Below are positions 8,942 to 16,286 of a stretch of 64,000 nt of DNA, piece by piece. The translations under genes and the position numbers were made by a program. Positions within the stretch are counted from its first letter, which is position 1. Each line of letters opens with the position of its first letter. The notes under the pieces are model-generated. The model made no database searches and was not told the origin of the DNA. It was given only the letters and a program-made list of their open reading frames with translations. This stretch comes from Amycolatopsis saalfeldensis (lineage in GTDB: Bacteria; Actinomycetota; Actinomycetes; Mycobacteriales; Pseudonocardiaceae), in assembly GCF_900110575.1 (NCBI RefSeq), contig NZ_FOEF01000011.1, forward strand, positions 225,740 to 289,739. The letters run 5' to 3'.

Positions 8942-9151
8942 ATGGCCGAGCGCACCCTCGCCGAGCAACTCGGCGGCCCACTCCCCGCAGGCATCGAAGC
9001 CCTGCCCGAGGAGCAGAAGCGCGACCTCGCGCAGGCCCTGCGCGACGCCCGGCACCGGCAGGCCAAGGCGCTCGGCGAAGCGGGCGAGGAAGGCCTCCGG
9101 TACGTCCCGGCGCTGCTGCGCGGGGCCGTCCGCAAGGTGGTCGGGCTGTGA
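8942..9151 (+). CDS. Small conserved-type charged protein, function unknown
   Basis: Sixty-nine residues, mainly one long amphipathic helix rich in Ala, Arg and Glu (LPEEQKRDLAQALRDARHRQAKALGEAG), ending in a basic tail. I do not recognise a family. It overlaps the next gene by GTGA, so the two are coupled and probably work together. ATG 8942 is used; an in-frame GTG lies 6 bases upstream. A CATGAT hexamer 8 bases ahead of the ATG could be a -10 box of a very short leader. Confidence 0.6.
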   Translation: MAERTLAEQLGGPLPAGIEALPEEQKRDLAQALRDARHRQAKALGEAGEEGLRYVPALLRGAVRKVVGL

Positions 9152-9876
9152 ACCCGGAGATCCTCAAGCTCGCGCGGGTGCTCGGCGTCGAGCCCGAGCG
9201 GCTGGCCTACCTGTCCGACGTGGACCTCGCCGACCTGCAGCTGTTCCGCGAGCAGGCGACCACCACGCTGTTCGACGCGAACCTCGTGGTGCTGGAGCGG
9301 ATGGCGCTGGCCAGCCGGCTGCTGCCCGCGCCGCTGATCGCGAAGATCGCGGAGAAGGTGTTCGGGCCCCTGCTGTGCGCGCGGATCGCCGGGCTGGTCG
9401 ACGTCTCCCGCGGCGTCGACGTCGCGAAGCGGCTGCCGCCGAAGTTCCTGGCCGAAGTGGCGGCCGAGCTGGACCCGCGGCGCGCGACGGCGATCATCAC
9501 GCGCATCCCGCTCGACACCGTGCTGGCGGTCGCGCGGGAGCTGACGCGGCGGGAGGACTGGATCACCCTGGGCCGGTTCGTCGGGCACCTGCCGGACCCG
9601 ACCGTGCGGCGCAGCCTCGCCCTGCTGTCCGACGAAGCGCTGTTGCGCACCGCGTACGTCCTCGACGACAAGTCACGCATCGACCACGTGATGGGCCTGC
9701 TGCCCGAAGGCCGTCTGCCCGGCCTGATCCGCGCGGCCGCGGCGGACGAGACGCTGTGGGAGCCCGCCCTCGACGTGCTGTCCCACCTCGGCGAAACTCG
9801 CCGAGCCGCGGTCCTGCCGCTGCTCGACGAGCTGCCGGAAAGCCTGCGCGCCCGCGCTCAGGCCACGATGAGGTAG
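9148..9876 (+). CDS. Protein with MgtE N-terminal-like helical repeats
   Basis: A 242-residue soluble protein built of about 25-residue helical hairpins with LPP/LDP turns (RLPPKFLAEVAAELDPRRATAIITRIPLDTVLAVARELTRREDW). This layout resembles the MgtE_N superhelical domain of magnesium transporters, but no CBS or membrane domains follow. GTG 9148 overlaps the preceding small gene stop (GTGA). Its 3' end overlaps the convergent small membrane-protein gene by 19 bases. Function unknown; a scaffold or sensor role is only a guess. Confidence 0.65.
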   Translation: MNPEILKLARVLGVEPERLAYLSDVDLADLQLFREQATTTLFDANLVVLERMALASRLLPAPLIAKIAEKVFGPLLCARIAGLVDVSRGVDVAKRLPPKFLAEVAAELDPRRATAIITRIPLDTVLAVARELTRREDWITLGRFVGHLPDPTVRRSLALLSDEALLRTAYVLDDKSRIDHVMGLLPEGRLPGLIRAAAADETLWEPALDVLSHLGETRRAAVLPLLDELPESLRARAQATMR

Positions 9877-10079
9877 ATCCCGTAGGCGACCACCGCCGCG
9901 CAGACGGCGAAGCAGACGACCGAACCGGTCAGCTGCACGGTGCCCGTGCCACCTTGTTCCTTCGCCGACTCGCGCTCGGACAGCCCGCGGATGCCGTAAG
10001 CGAACAGCGTGGTCAGTACCACGGCGGCGACCAGCGCGACGACGAAGACCTCGCCGAGCGCGCCCCAGTTGATGTCCAT
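9858..10079 (-). CDS. Small membrane protein with two TM helices
   Basis: Seventy-three residues with two hydrophobic helices (about residues 7-27 and 50-70) separated by a polar loop (GIRGLSERESAKEQGGTGT). It begins 10 bases after the Pit transporter stop with a GAGGGAG ribosome site, so it is the second gene of that operon. Comparable small partners follow pit genes in many actinobacteria. It may modulate the transporter, but nothing in the sequence proves it. Confidence 0.75.
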   Translation of the reverse strand: MDINWGALGEVFVVALVAAVVLTTLFAYGIRGLSERESAKEQGGTGTVQLTGSVVCFAVCAAVVAYGIYLIVA

Positions 10080-10089
10080 GCCCGCTCCC

Positions 10090-11217
10090 TCAAGCCGCGA
10101 CCGGGGCGGCCTCGACGGCCTCCGGCTCATTGATGGTCTCGGCCGTCACCGGGTTGCGCCGCGAGGCGAGCCAGATGCCCAGCGCGAGGATCACGCCGAT
10201 CCCGCCGACCAGCACCGTGCCCCAGCTGCCCTGCGTCGAGATGACCGCGGCGAGCGCGCCGACGATGGCGGCGGCCGGCAGGGTCAGCACCCAGGCGATG
10301 GCCATTTTGCCCGCGACGCCCCAGCGGACCTCGGCGAGCTTGCGGCCGAGGCCGGAGCCGATGATGCCGCCCGATGTCACGTGCGTCGTCGACAGCGCGA
10401 AGCCCAGGTGCGAGGAGGCCAGGATGACCGCCGCCGAGCTGGTCTCCGCCGCGAAGCCCTGCGGCGTCTGGATCTCGGTGAGCTTCTTGCCCATCGTCTG
10501 GATGATCCGCCAGCCGCCGAGGTAGGTGCCGGCCGCGATCGCCAGGCCGCAGGCCACGATGACCCACAGCGGCGGGTTCGAGCCGGGCGCGAGCGTGCCG
10601 CCGGCGATCAGCGCCAGCGTGATGACACCCATGGTCTTCTGCGCGTCGTTGGTCCCGTGCGCGAGCGAGACCAGGCTGGCCGAGAGCACCTGGCCGGTCT
10701 TGAAGCCCCTGCCCACCACCTTCTCCCGCGACTTCTGCGTGATGCGGTAGGTGAGGAACGTGCCGACGAGCGCCACGATGCCCGCCACGACCGGCGACGC
10801 GACCGCGGGGATCAGCACCTTCTCGATCACCTTGCCGAAGTGCACGGCGTCGGCGCCGGACGCGATCCAGGTCGCGCCGATCAGCCCGCCGAACAGCGCG
10901 TGCGAAGAGCTCGACGGCAGCCCGACCAGCCAGGTCACCAGGTTCCAGATGATCGCGCCGATCAGCCCGGCGAAGATCACCACCGGGGTCACCTTGGTGT
11001 CGTCGACGATGCCGCCGGAGATCGTCTTCGCGACCTCGATCGACAGGAACGCACCGACCAGGTTCAACACGGCGGAGATGCCGACCGCGACCTTCGGCTT
11101 GAGCGCGCCCGTGGCGATCGACGTCGCCATCGCGTTCGCCGTGTCGTGGAACCCGTTGGTGAAGTCGAAGGCGAGTGCCGCCACGACCACCACCAAGACG
11201 ATCAGGGAAAAGTCCAT
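10090..11217 (-). CDS. Low-affinity inorganic phosphate transporter, Pit family (copy 1)
   Basis: A 375-residue PiT permease that imports metal-phosphate with a cation gradient. The two inverted PHO-4 signatures are present: DFTNGFHDTANAMATSIATGAL at the N-terminus and SLAHGTNDAQKTMGV in the second half. About ten membrane helices are visible. ATG 11217 gives the usual family N-terminus. A PHO-box-like pair of 11-base direct repeats lies 80-100 bases upstream, suggesting PhoP control. A second Pit gene at 60769-61899 is about two-thirds identical by eye, so the organism has at least two. Confidence 0.95.
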   Translation of the reverse strand: MDFSLIVLVVVVAALAFDFTNGFHDTANAMATSIATGALKPKVAVGISAVLNLVGAFLSIEVAKTISGGIVDDTKVTPVVIFAGLIGAIIWNLVTWLVGLPSSSSHALFGGLIGATWIASGADAVHFGKVIEKVLIPAVASPVVAGIVALVGTFLTYRITQKSREKVVGRGFKTGQVLSASLVSLAHGTNDAQKTMGVITLALIAGGTLAPGSNPPLWVIVACGLAIAAGTYLGGWRIIQTMGKKLTEIQTPQGFAAETSSAAVILASSHLGFALSTTHVTSGGIIGSGLGRKLAEVRWGVAGKMAIAWVLTLPAAAIVGALAAVISTQGSWGTVLVGGIGVILALGIWLASRRNPVTAETINEPEAVEAAPVAA

Positions 11218-11296
11218 GCGCGCTCTCCATCTTCGGCCGAAGTGCCGATTCGACGCTACTCACGATCGGGGGACCCCCGATCCCACCGGAATGTCG

Positions 11297-11318
11297 AGTT
11301 ACTGAACTCTGGGTGAAC
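11297..11318 (-). promoter_or_regulatory. PHO-box-like direct repeat upstream of pit copy 1
   Basis: Read on the minus strand, the site is GTTCACCCAGA followed directly by GTTCAGTAACT: two 11-base units, the first a perfect match to the Streptomyces PhoP core GTTCACC. It lies 80-101 bases upstream of the transporter start, where a repressor or activator of pit could act. Confidence 0.55.
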
Positions 11319-11402
11319 CCGTTTTTTCCTGCTGTACGAAATGTTCTGATTGACGGAATTGCGTCAGGGGGACTTCTCTGGAATTCCTTGATCTTTCCGG
11401 CC

Positions 11403-11414
11403 TACGGTGGGCCC
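11403..11414 (+). promoter_or_regulatory. -10 box of a probable leaderless promoter
   Basis: TACGGT (11403-11408) is followed by 6 bases and then the GTG start of the SDR gene, and there is no ribosome site. This spacing places the transcription start on the first base of the start codon. The same layout recurs at several other genes in the window. Confidence 0.55.
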
Positions 11415-12203
11415 GTGGAACTGCATGGGAAGCACATCGTCATCACCGGCGGCGCCGGCGGGATCGGCCGCGCGCTGGTCGAACGGTTCACGCGGGAGGG
11501 CGCCCGCGCGATCGTCGTGGCCGACGCCGACCTCGAAGGAGCCCGCGCGGTCGCCGCGGAATTCGGTGCCACGGCGAGGAAGTTCGACGCCGGGCTCGAA
11601 TCGGACGTGACCGGCCTGATCGACTTCGCCACCGAGGCCAACGGCCCGATCGACGTCTACTTCTCCAACGCCGGCGTCGGCGGTCCCGCGGCCGGGCCGG
11701 AGACCCCCGACGGCGAATGGGACCGGCTCTGGCGCATCCACGTGATGTCGCACGTGTGGGCGTCGCGAATTCTCGTGCCGCGGATGACCGAGGCCGGCGG
11801 CGGCTATCTGGTGAACACCTCGTCCGCCGCAGGCCTGCTGATCCAGCCGTCCGCGATGGCGTACACGGTCACCAAGCACGCCGCGGTGTCCGTCGCCGAG
11901 TGGCTTTCGATGACCTACCACCACAACGGCATCCGCGTTTCCTGCGTCTGCCCGCAGGCCGTGCAGACGCGGCTGCTCGACGAAGCCATGGGCCAGTCCT
12001 CCGGGGCGTCCGAAGTGGTCGCCGCCGCAGGCGTGCTGCAGCCCGCCGACGTCGCCGAGGCCGTGGTCGAGGGCATGCGCGCCGAACGGCTGCTGATCCT
12101 GCCGCACAAGGACGTCGCCGAGCGCATGGTCCTGCGCGCCACCGACCACGAGGCCTGGCTCGCCAGCGTCCGCACGCTCGTCGAGGGCGGGGCCGCCCGA
12201 TGA
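11415..12203 (+). CDS. Short-chain dehydrogenase/reductase
   Basis: A 262-residue classical SDR. The cofactor motif TGGAGGIG is at residues 10-17, the NAG motif is in FSNAGVGG, and the catalytic Ser-Tyr-Lys is seen in NTSSAAG and YTVTK. An Asp-Ala-Asp after strand 2 (VVADADLEGA) favours NAD over NADP. GTG 11415 was chosen because the protein starts directly with VELHGKHIVITGG as the family does. It is the first of three overlapping genes with a VOC-fold enzyme and an epoxide-hydrolase-like enzyme, a likely small catabolic operon. The substrate is unknown. Confidence 0.9.
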   Translation: MELHGKHIVITGGAGGIGRALVERFTREGARAIVVADADLEGARAVAAEFGATARKFDAGLESDVTGLIDFATEANGPIDVYFSNAGVGGPAAGPETPDGEWDRLWRIHVMSHVWASRILVPRMTEAGGGYLVNTSSAAGLLIQPSAMAYTVTKHAAVSVAEWLSMTYHHNGIRVSCVCPQAVQTRLLDEAMGQSSGASEVVAAAGVLQPADVAEAVVEGMRAERLLILPHKDVAERMVLRATDHEAWLASVRTLVEGGAAR

Positions 12204-12691
12204 TCCGCGGCATCCACCACCTCGCCATCGCGACGCTCGACATCAAGCGCACCACGGCCTTCTACGTCGACCTGTTCGGCTGCGAGGTGATCAGCGACTG
12301 GGGCTGGCAGGTCGGCACGGACGTCGCGGACCAGATCACCGCGCTGCACGACTGCTCTGCCCACAGTGTCATGCTGCGCAAAGGAAACGCGTACATCGAG
12401 CTGTTCGAGTACACCAGCCCCGAGCCCGGCCCCGGCGACCCCGCGCGCCGCGTCTGCGACCCCGGCCTGACGCACCTGTGCTTCGACGTCACCGACCTGG
12501 ACGCCGAGCACGAGCGCCTGGTCGCCGCGGGCATGACGTTCCACTGCCCGCCGCAGCTGGTCGCGCCGAACGTGCGCACCACGTACGGCCGCGACCCGGA
12601 CGGCAACGTGGTCGAGCTGCAGGAGGTCCTGGACGAGACGCATCGCATCGCCGTCCCGTGGCTGCCCGGGCGGGGGCTCGCCGGTGAGTGA
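12200..12691 (+). CDS. VOC superfamily (glyoxalase/epimerase-like) protein
   Basis: A 163-residue protein with two paired beta-alpha-beta-beta-beta modules. Likely metal ligands can be seen at the usual places: His in GIHHLAIATLD, Glu in YIELFEY, His in THLCFDVTDL and Glu in VVELQEV. It overlaps the SDR gene by ATGA and the hydrolase gene by 8 bases. The pattern is closest to glyoxalase I or methylmalonyl-CoA epimerase-like proteins, but VOC enzymes also include dioxygenases and resistance proteins, so the reaction is open. Confidence 0.85.
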   Translation: MIRGIHHLAIATLDIKRTTAFYVDLFGCEVISDWGWQVGTDVADQITALHDCSAHSVMLRKGNAYIELFEYTSPEPGPGDPARRVCDPGLTHLCFDVTDLDAEHERLVAAGMTFHCPPQLVAPNVRTTYGRDPDGNVVELQEVLDETHRIAVPWLPGRGLAGE

Positions 12692-13541
12692 CCTGCGAGA
12701 GCTGACGCTCGAGATCGGCGAGCACCGGCACACCGCGCTGGCCGCCGGCCCGGAAACCGGCGAGCTCGTCCTGCTGCTGCACGGCTGGCCCGAGTTCGCC
12801 GATTCCTGGACGGCCGAGCTGCGCGCCCTCGGTGCCGCCGGCTGGCACGCCGTGGCCGTGGACCAGCGCGGTTACGCCCGCGGGGCCCGCCCGCCCGGCG
12901 TCGGCTCGTATTCGATCGACCACCTGGCCGCGGACGCACTGTCCTTTGCGGACACTCTGGGCGCAGGCCGATTCCACCTGGTCGCCCACGACTGGGGCGG
13001 CATGGTCGCGTGGGTGCTCGCCACCCGCCACCCGGAGCGCCTCCGCTCCCTGTCGGTCCTCGCGACCCCGCATCCCGTGGCCCTGCAACGAGCCGCCCAG
13101 TCCGACGAGGAGCAGAACCGCAACCTGGACTACGTCCGCTTCTTCCGCGCCCCCGGCGGCGTCGCCGAGGCATCCCTGCTGGCCGACGGCGCGTCCCGCC
13201 TGCGCGCCGCCTACGCCGGCCGCATCCCGGAAGCGCAAGTGGAGCACAACGTCCGGCGCCTCACGGAGCCAGACGCCCTCACCGCCACGCTCAACTGGTA
13301 CCGCGGCGCCACCGACGACGCGTTTACCATCCCCGCCGGCCCCATCACGGTTCCCACGCTCTACCTGTGGGGCGCCCAGGACACCAAGCTGGGCCGCGGC
13401 GCCGCCACGCTCACCCGCGAGCTGATCGAGGGCCCGTACCAGTTCGAGATCCTGGAAGACGCGAGCCACTGGCTGCCGGAGGAGGCAGCGGACCAGGTGA
13501 TTCCCTTGGTGCTGAACCACTTGGCCGCGCACCCGGCCTGA
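12684..13541 (+). CDS. Alpha/beta hydrolase, epoxide hydrolase-like
   Basis: A 285-residue alpha/beta hydrolase. The oxyanion motif HGWPE is at residues 33-37 and the nucleophile elbow is VAHDWGG, so the nucleophile is Asp rather than Ser, as in soluble epoxide hydrolases and haloalkane dehalogenases. The distal Asp (GAQDTKLG) and catalytic His (DASHWLPEE) are present. GTG 12684 overlaps the VOC gene. As the last gene of the three-gene operon it would hydrolyse an epoxide or related ester arising from the pathway (inference). Confidence 0.9.
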   Translation: MSDLRELTLEIGEHRHTALAAGPETGELVLLLHGWPEFADSWTAELRALGAAGWHAVAVDQRGYARGARPPGVGSYSIDHLAADALSFADTLGAGRFHLVAHDWGGMVAWVLATRHPERLRSLSVLATPHPVALQRAAQSDEEQNRNLDYVRFFRAPGGVAEASLLADGASRLRAAYAGRIPEAQVEHNVRRLTEPDALTATLNWYRGATDDAFTIPAGPITVPTLYLWGAQDTKLGRGAATLTRELIEGPYQFEILEDASHWLPEEAADQVIPLVLNHLAAHPA

Positions 13542-13559
13542 CCCCGGTGTGGGGAGCCC

Positions 13560-13880
13560 CGGCTCAGCCCGGCAGCGGGTCCTGCCCCACCCGCCTCGGG
13601 CCGACCGCGGCGCCTGACCCCACCACCTCAGACCGGCAGCGGGACTTGCCCACCACCCCGAACCAGCCGCAAGCCCCGCCCCACTACTTCGAACCGGCCG
13701 CAGGCCCAGCCCCACTACCTCGAACCAACCGCAGGCCCTGGCACAGAACCTCAGACCGGCGCCGGTCCTGCCCCACCACCTCGAAGAACCGGCAGCGGGA
13801 CCTGCCCCCACCGCCCCGAACCAGCCGCAAGCCCCACCCCACCACCCCACCACCTCACACCGGCAGCGGGTCCTGCCCCA
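13560..13880. repeat. Degenerate 30-31 bp tandem repeat between convergent genes
   Basis: On the minus strand the unit reads roughly TTCGAGGTAGTGGGG followed by CTGGGCCTGCGGCCGG, with about nine units of 30-31 bp that differ at many positions. One end runs into the last codons and stop of the FAD monooxygenase gene, whose final residues GQDPLPV are encoded by one repeat unit. No gene is seen in the 310 bases between the two stops. Confidence 0.75.
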
Positions 13881-14997
13881 GGAACTGGTGCCCGTTCGCC
13901 GCGGACTCGCGGACTGCGGCGAATCCCTTGGCCAGCATGGCTTCCTCGTAGGCGGCGATCGCGCCGTCGGCCACCGCCGCCGTCACCCCTTCCCGCAATG
14001 CGCCCGCCAGCGCGGCCCCGTCCCGCAGCGCGCAGTTCGCCCCCGCGCCGGCGGCCGGGCTCATCGCGTGCACCGCGTCCCCCAGCAGCGTCACCCGGCC
14101 GGAACCCCACGGCGAGAACGGCACGCTCGTCCGGATCACCAGCGGGAACACGGTTTCCACCGCCCAGCGCGACACCATCGCCCGCACCCGCGGATGCCAG
14201 CCGTCGACGAGTTCCAGCGCGAGCTCCTGCAGCTGCCGGCCCGAGAGCCCGGACAGTTCCTCCTCGGACAACCCGATCGCCTCGCGCCGCAGGCCGACCG
14301 AGCACGTCATGAACGGTTCCGGGTGCGCCACCGGCGCCACGCCGACCATCGTGTGCCCGGGCCCCACCATCATGGTGAACACGGCGTGCATCTCGTCGTC
14401 GAACAACAGCCGGGCCTCGTCGTCGAGCGGGATCTTGCCGTACAGCTGACGCAGCCCGGTGTCCGCGATCCGCGCGTGCGGCAGGCACTGGCGCCGGACG
14501 GGCGAGCTCACCCCGTCCGCGCCGACCAGCACCCGGCCGCGCGCCGAGGTCCCGTCCGCGAAGTGCGCGGTGACCCCGCTGGCGTCGCTTTCGTAGTGGG
14601 TGAGCCGTTTTCCGAAGTACACATCGTCGAGCCCGCTCAGCAGGACGCGCCGCAACGTCATGCGGTTCACGTTGAACCCCGCGTCCGGGAACTCCCGCAC
14701 AGACTGCAATGTGAGCTGATGGTCGTACAACGGCACAGTGGGGTTGGGCCGCAACGACGTCTCCAGGAACCGCTCGTACAGCTCGTCTGACAGCACTTCC
14801 CGCAACGCAGCGGCGCCGTGCTCATCGATGTGCAGCCGGTATCCCTGGAGCCGGGCCTCCGGCGACGCATCCCGTTCGTAGACAGCACAAGGGATTCCGG
14901 CCCGCCGCAGCCCCTGGGCGAGGCACAGTCCCCCGATCCCCGCCCCGATCACGACCACACCGTCTTCGGGCACAGCAGGATTGCTCGTCACAGACAC
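13855..14997 (-). CDS. FAD-dependent monooxygenase (aromatic hydroxylase type)
   Basis: A 380-residue group A flavin monooxygenase. The FAD-binding GAGIGGLCLAQGLRRAG starts at residue 18, the DG motif is VLVGADGVSSPVRR near 163, and the phosphate motif GRVTLLGDAVHAMSP lies near 292. GTG 14997 follows GAGGGGAC at a spacing of 6. The gene stands alone, downstream of hutI with a 143-base gap, and its 3' end is part of a tandem repeat. Proteins of this subgroup act on polyketides or phenols, and some inactivate antibiotics (Rox/TetX relatives). Substrate not predictable. Confidence 0.9.
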   Translation of the reverse strand: MSVTSNPAVPEDGVVVIGAGIGGLCLAQGLRRAGIPCAVYERDASPEARLQGYRLHIDEHGAAALREVLSDELYERFLETSLRPNPTVPLYDHQLTLQSVREFPDAGFNVNRMTLRRVLLSGLDDVYFGKRLTHYESDASGVTAHFADGTSARGRVLVGADGVSSPVRRQCLPHARIADTGLRQLYGKIPLDDEARLLFDDEMHAVFTMMVGPGHTMVGVAPVAHPEPFMTCSVGLRREAIGLSEEELSGLSGRQLQELALELVDGWHPRVRAMVSRWAVETVFPLVIRTSVPFSPWGSGRVTLLGDAVHAMSPAAGAGANCALRDGAALAGALREGVTAAVADGAIAAYEEAMLAKGFAAVRESAANGHQFLGQDPLPV

Positions 14998-15140
14998 GGC
15001 AAAGTCCCCTCACAGACGTATCGACTGAAAAGGGACGCACGGGGTTCACGCGAGCCGAGCCTGACGGCCGCGAGATGCCGGGCGAATCATCCGGACTAAC
15101 CCATACCGGACTGTGTCTTCGCGCGTCCTCCGGTTCCAGG

Positions 15141-16286
15141 TTAGCGGATTCGCTCCCCCCGTCGCCAGACTCCGTAGGTGAGCGGGACTCCCGGCCGGTA
15201 CGCCAGGTGAGTGACCGACGGCGCGTCCAGCACGTGCACATCCGCCCGCGCCCCCACCCTCAGCACACCCACGTCTGCCCGCCGCAGCGCCCGCGCCCCG
15301 CCCGCGGTGGCCGCCCACACCGCCTCGTCGATGGTCATCCGCATCTGCAGAACCGCCGTGGCGACACAAAAAGCCATCGACGTCGTATACGAGCTGCCGG
15401 GATTGGCATTGCTGGCCAACGCGACCGTCGCCCCCGCGTCCAGCAGTCGCCGCGCCGGCGCGAGGGACTGGCGAGTCGAGAGGTCGCAAGCCGGCAGCAG
15501 GGTCGCGACAGTGTCGGACGCCGCGAGGGCCGCCACATCCTCGTCACTCAGGTACGTGCAGTGGTCGACGCTCGCCGCGCCGTGCTCCACCGCCAGCCGC
15601 ACCCCCGCGCCTTCCCCGAGCTGGTTGCCGTGCACCCGCAGCCCGAGGCCCCGCCCGGCCGCGGCCTTGAGCACCCGTGCCGACTGCGCTTCGTCGAACG
15701 CCCCGGTCTCGCAGAACACGTCCGCCCACCGCACGTGCCCCGCCACCGCGTCGAGCATCTCGCCGCAGACCAAGTCCACATAGGACTCCGCGTCGGCGCC
15801 GGGCGGCACGAGGTGGGCGCCCAGGAACGTGACCTCGTCGGCCACCGCCGCCGCGATCCGCGCCGAGCGGGCCTCGTCGGCGACGGTCAGCCCGTACCCG
15901 GTCTTGGTCTCCAGGCACGTCGTTCCCTGCGCGGCCGCTTCATCGACATGTCGACTCAGGTTCCGGGTCAGCTCCTCGTCGGAGGCCGCCCGCGTCGCGC
16001 CGACCGTGACGGCGATTCCCCCTGCCGTATAAGGCTTCCCGGCCATCCGTGCCTCGAACTCGGCGGTGCGGTCACCGGCGAAAACCAGGTGGGTGTGGCT
16101 GTCCACCCAGCCCGGCAGCACCGCTCGCCCCTCGACGTCCACGCGCTCGTCGGCGGCCGGCGCGCGAACGGCCGGCCCGACCCACGCGACGACACCGCCG
16201 TCCAGCACCAGCGCGACGTCAGCCGGCTTGCCCAGCTCGGCGTCGTTCGTGGTGAGCTCGCCGATACCCGTGATCAGAGTTGCCAC
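15141..16286 (-). CDS. hutI: Imidazolonepropionase
   Basis: A 381-residue amidohydrolase that opens imidazolone-5-propionate to N-formimino-L-glutamate, step three of histidine breakdown. The metal site HTHLVFAGDRTAEFEARMAG is the family fingerprint; further ligands are in VHGNQL, the VDHCTYL segment and the SNANPGSS loop. GTG 16286 overlaps hutF by 13 bases, and this is the last gene of the hut operon. The length is slightly shorter than the 400-410 usual for the family, which is common in actinobacteria. Confidence 0.95.
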   Translation of the reverse strand: MATLITGIGELTTNDAELGKPADVALVLDGGVVAWVGPAVRAPAADERVDVEGRAVLPGWVDSHTHLVFAGDRTAEFEARMAGKPYTAGGIAVTVGATRAASDEELTRNLSRHVDEAAAQGTTCLETKTGYGLTVADEARSARIAAAVADEVTFLGAHLVPPGADAESYVDLVCGEMLDAVAGHVRWADVFCETGAFDEAQSARVLKAAAGRGLGLRVHGNQLGEGAGVRLAVEHGAASVDHCTYLSDEDVAALAASDTVATLLPACDLSTRQSLAPARRLLDAGATVALASNANPGSSYTTSMAFCVATAVLQMRMTIDEAVWAATAGGARALRRADVGVLRVGARADVHVLDAPSVTHLAYRPGVPLTYGVWRRGERIR

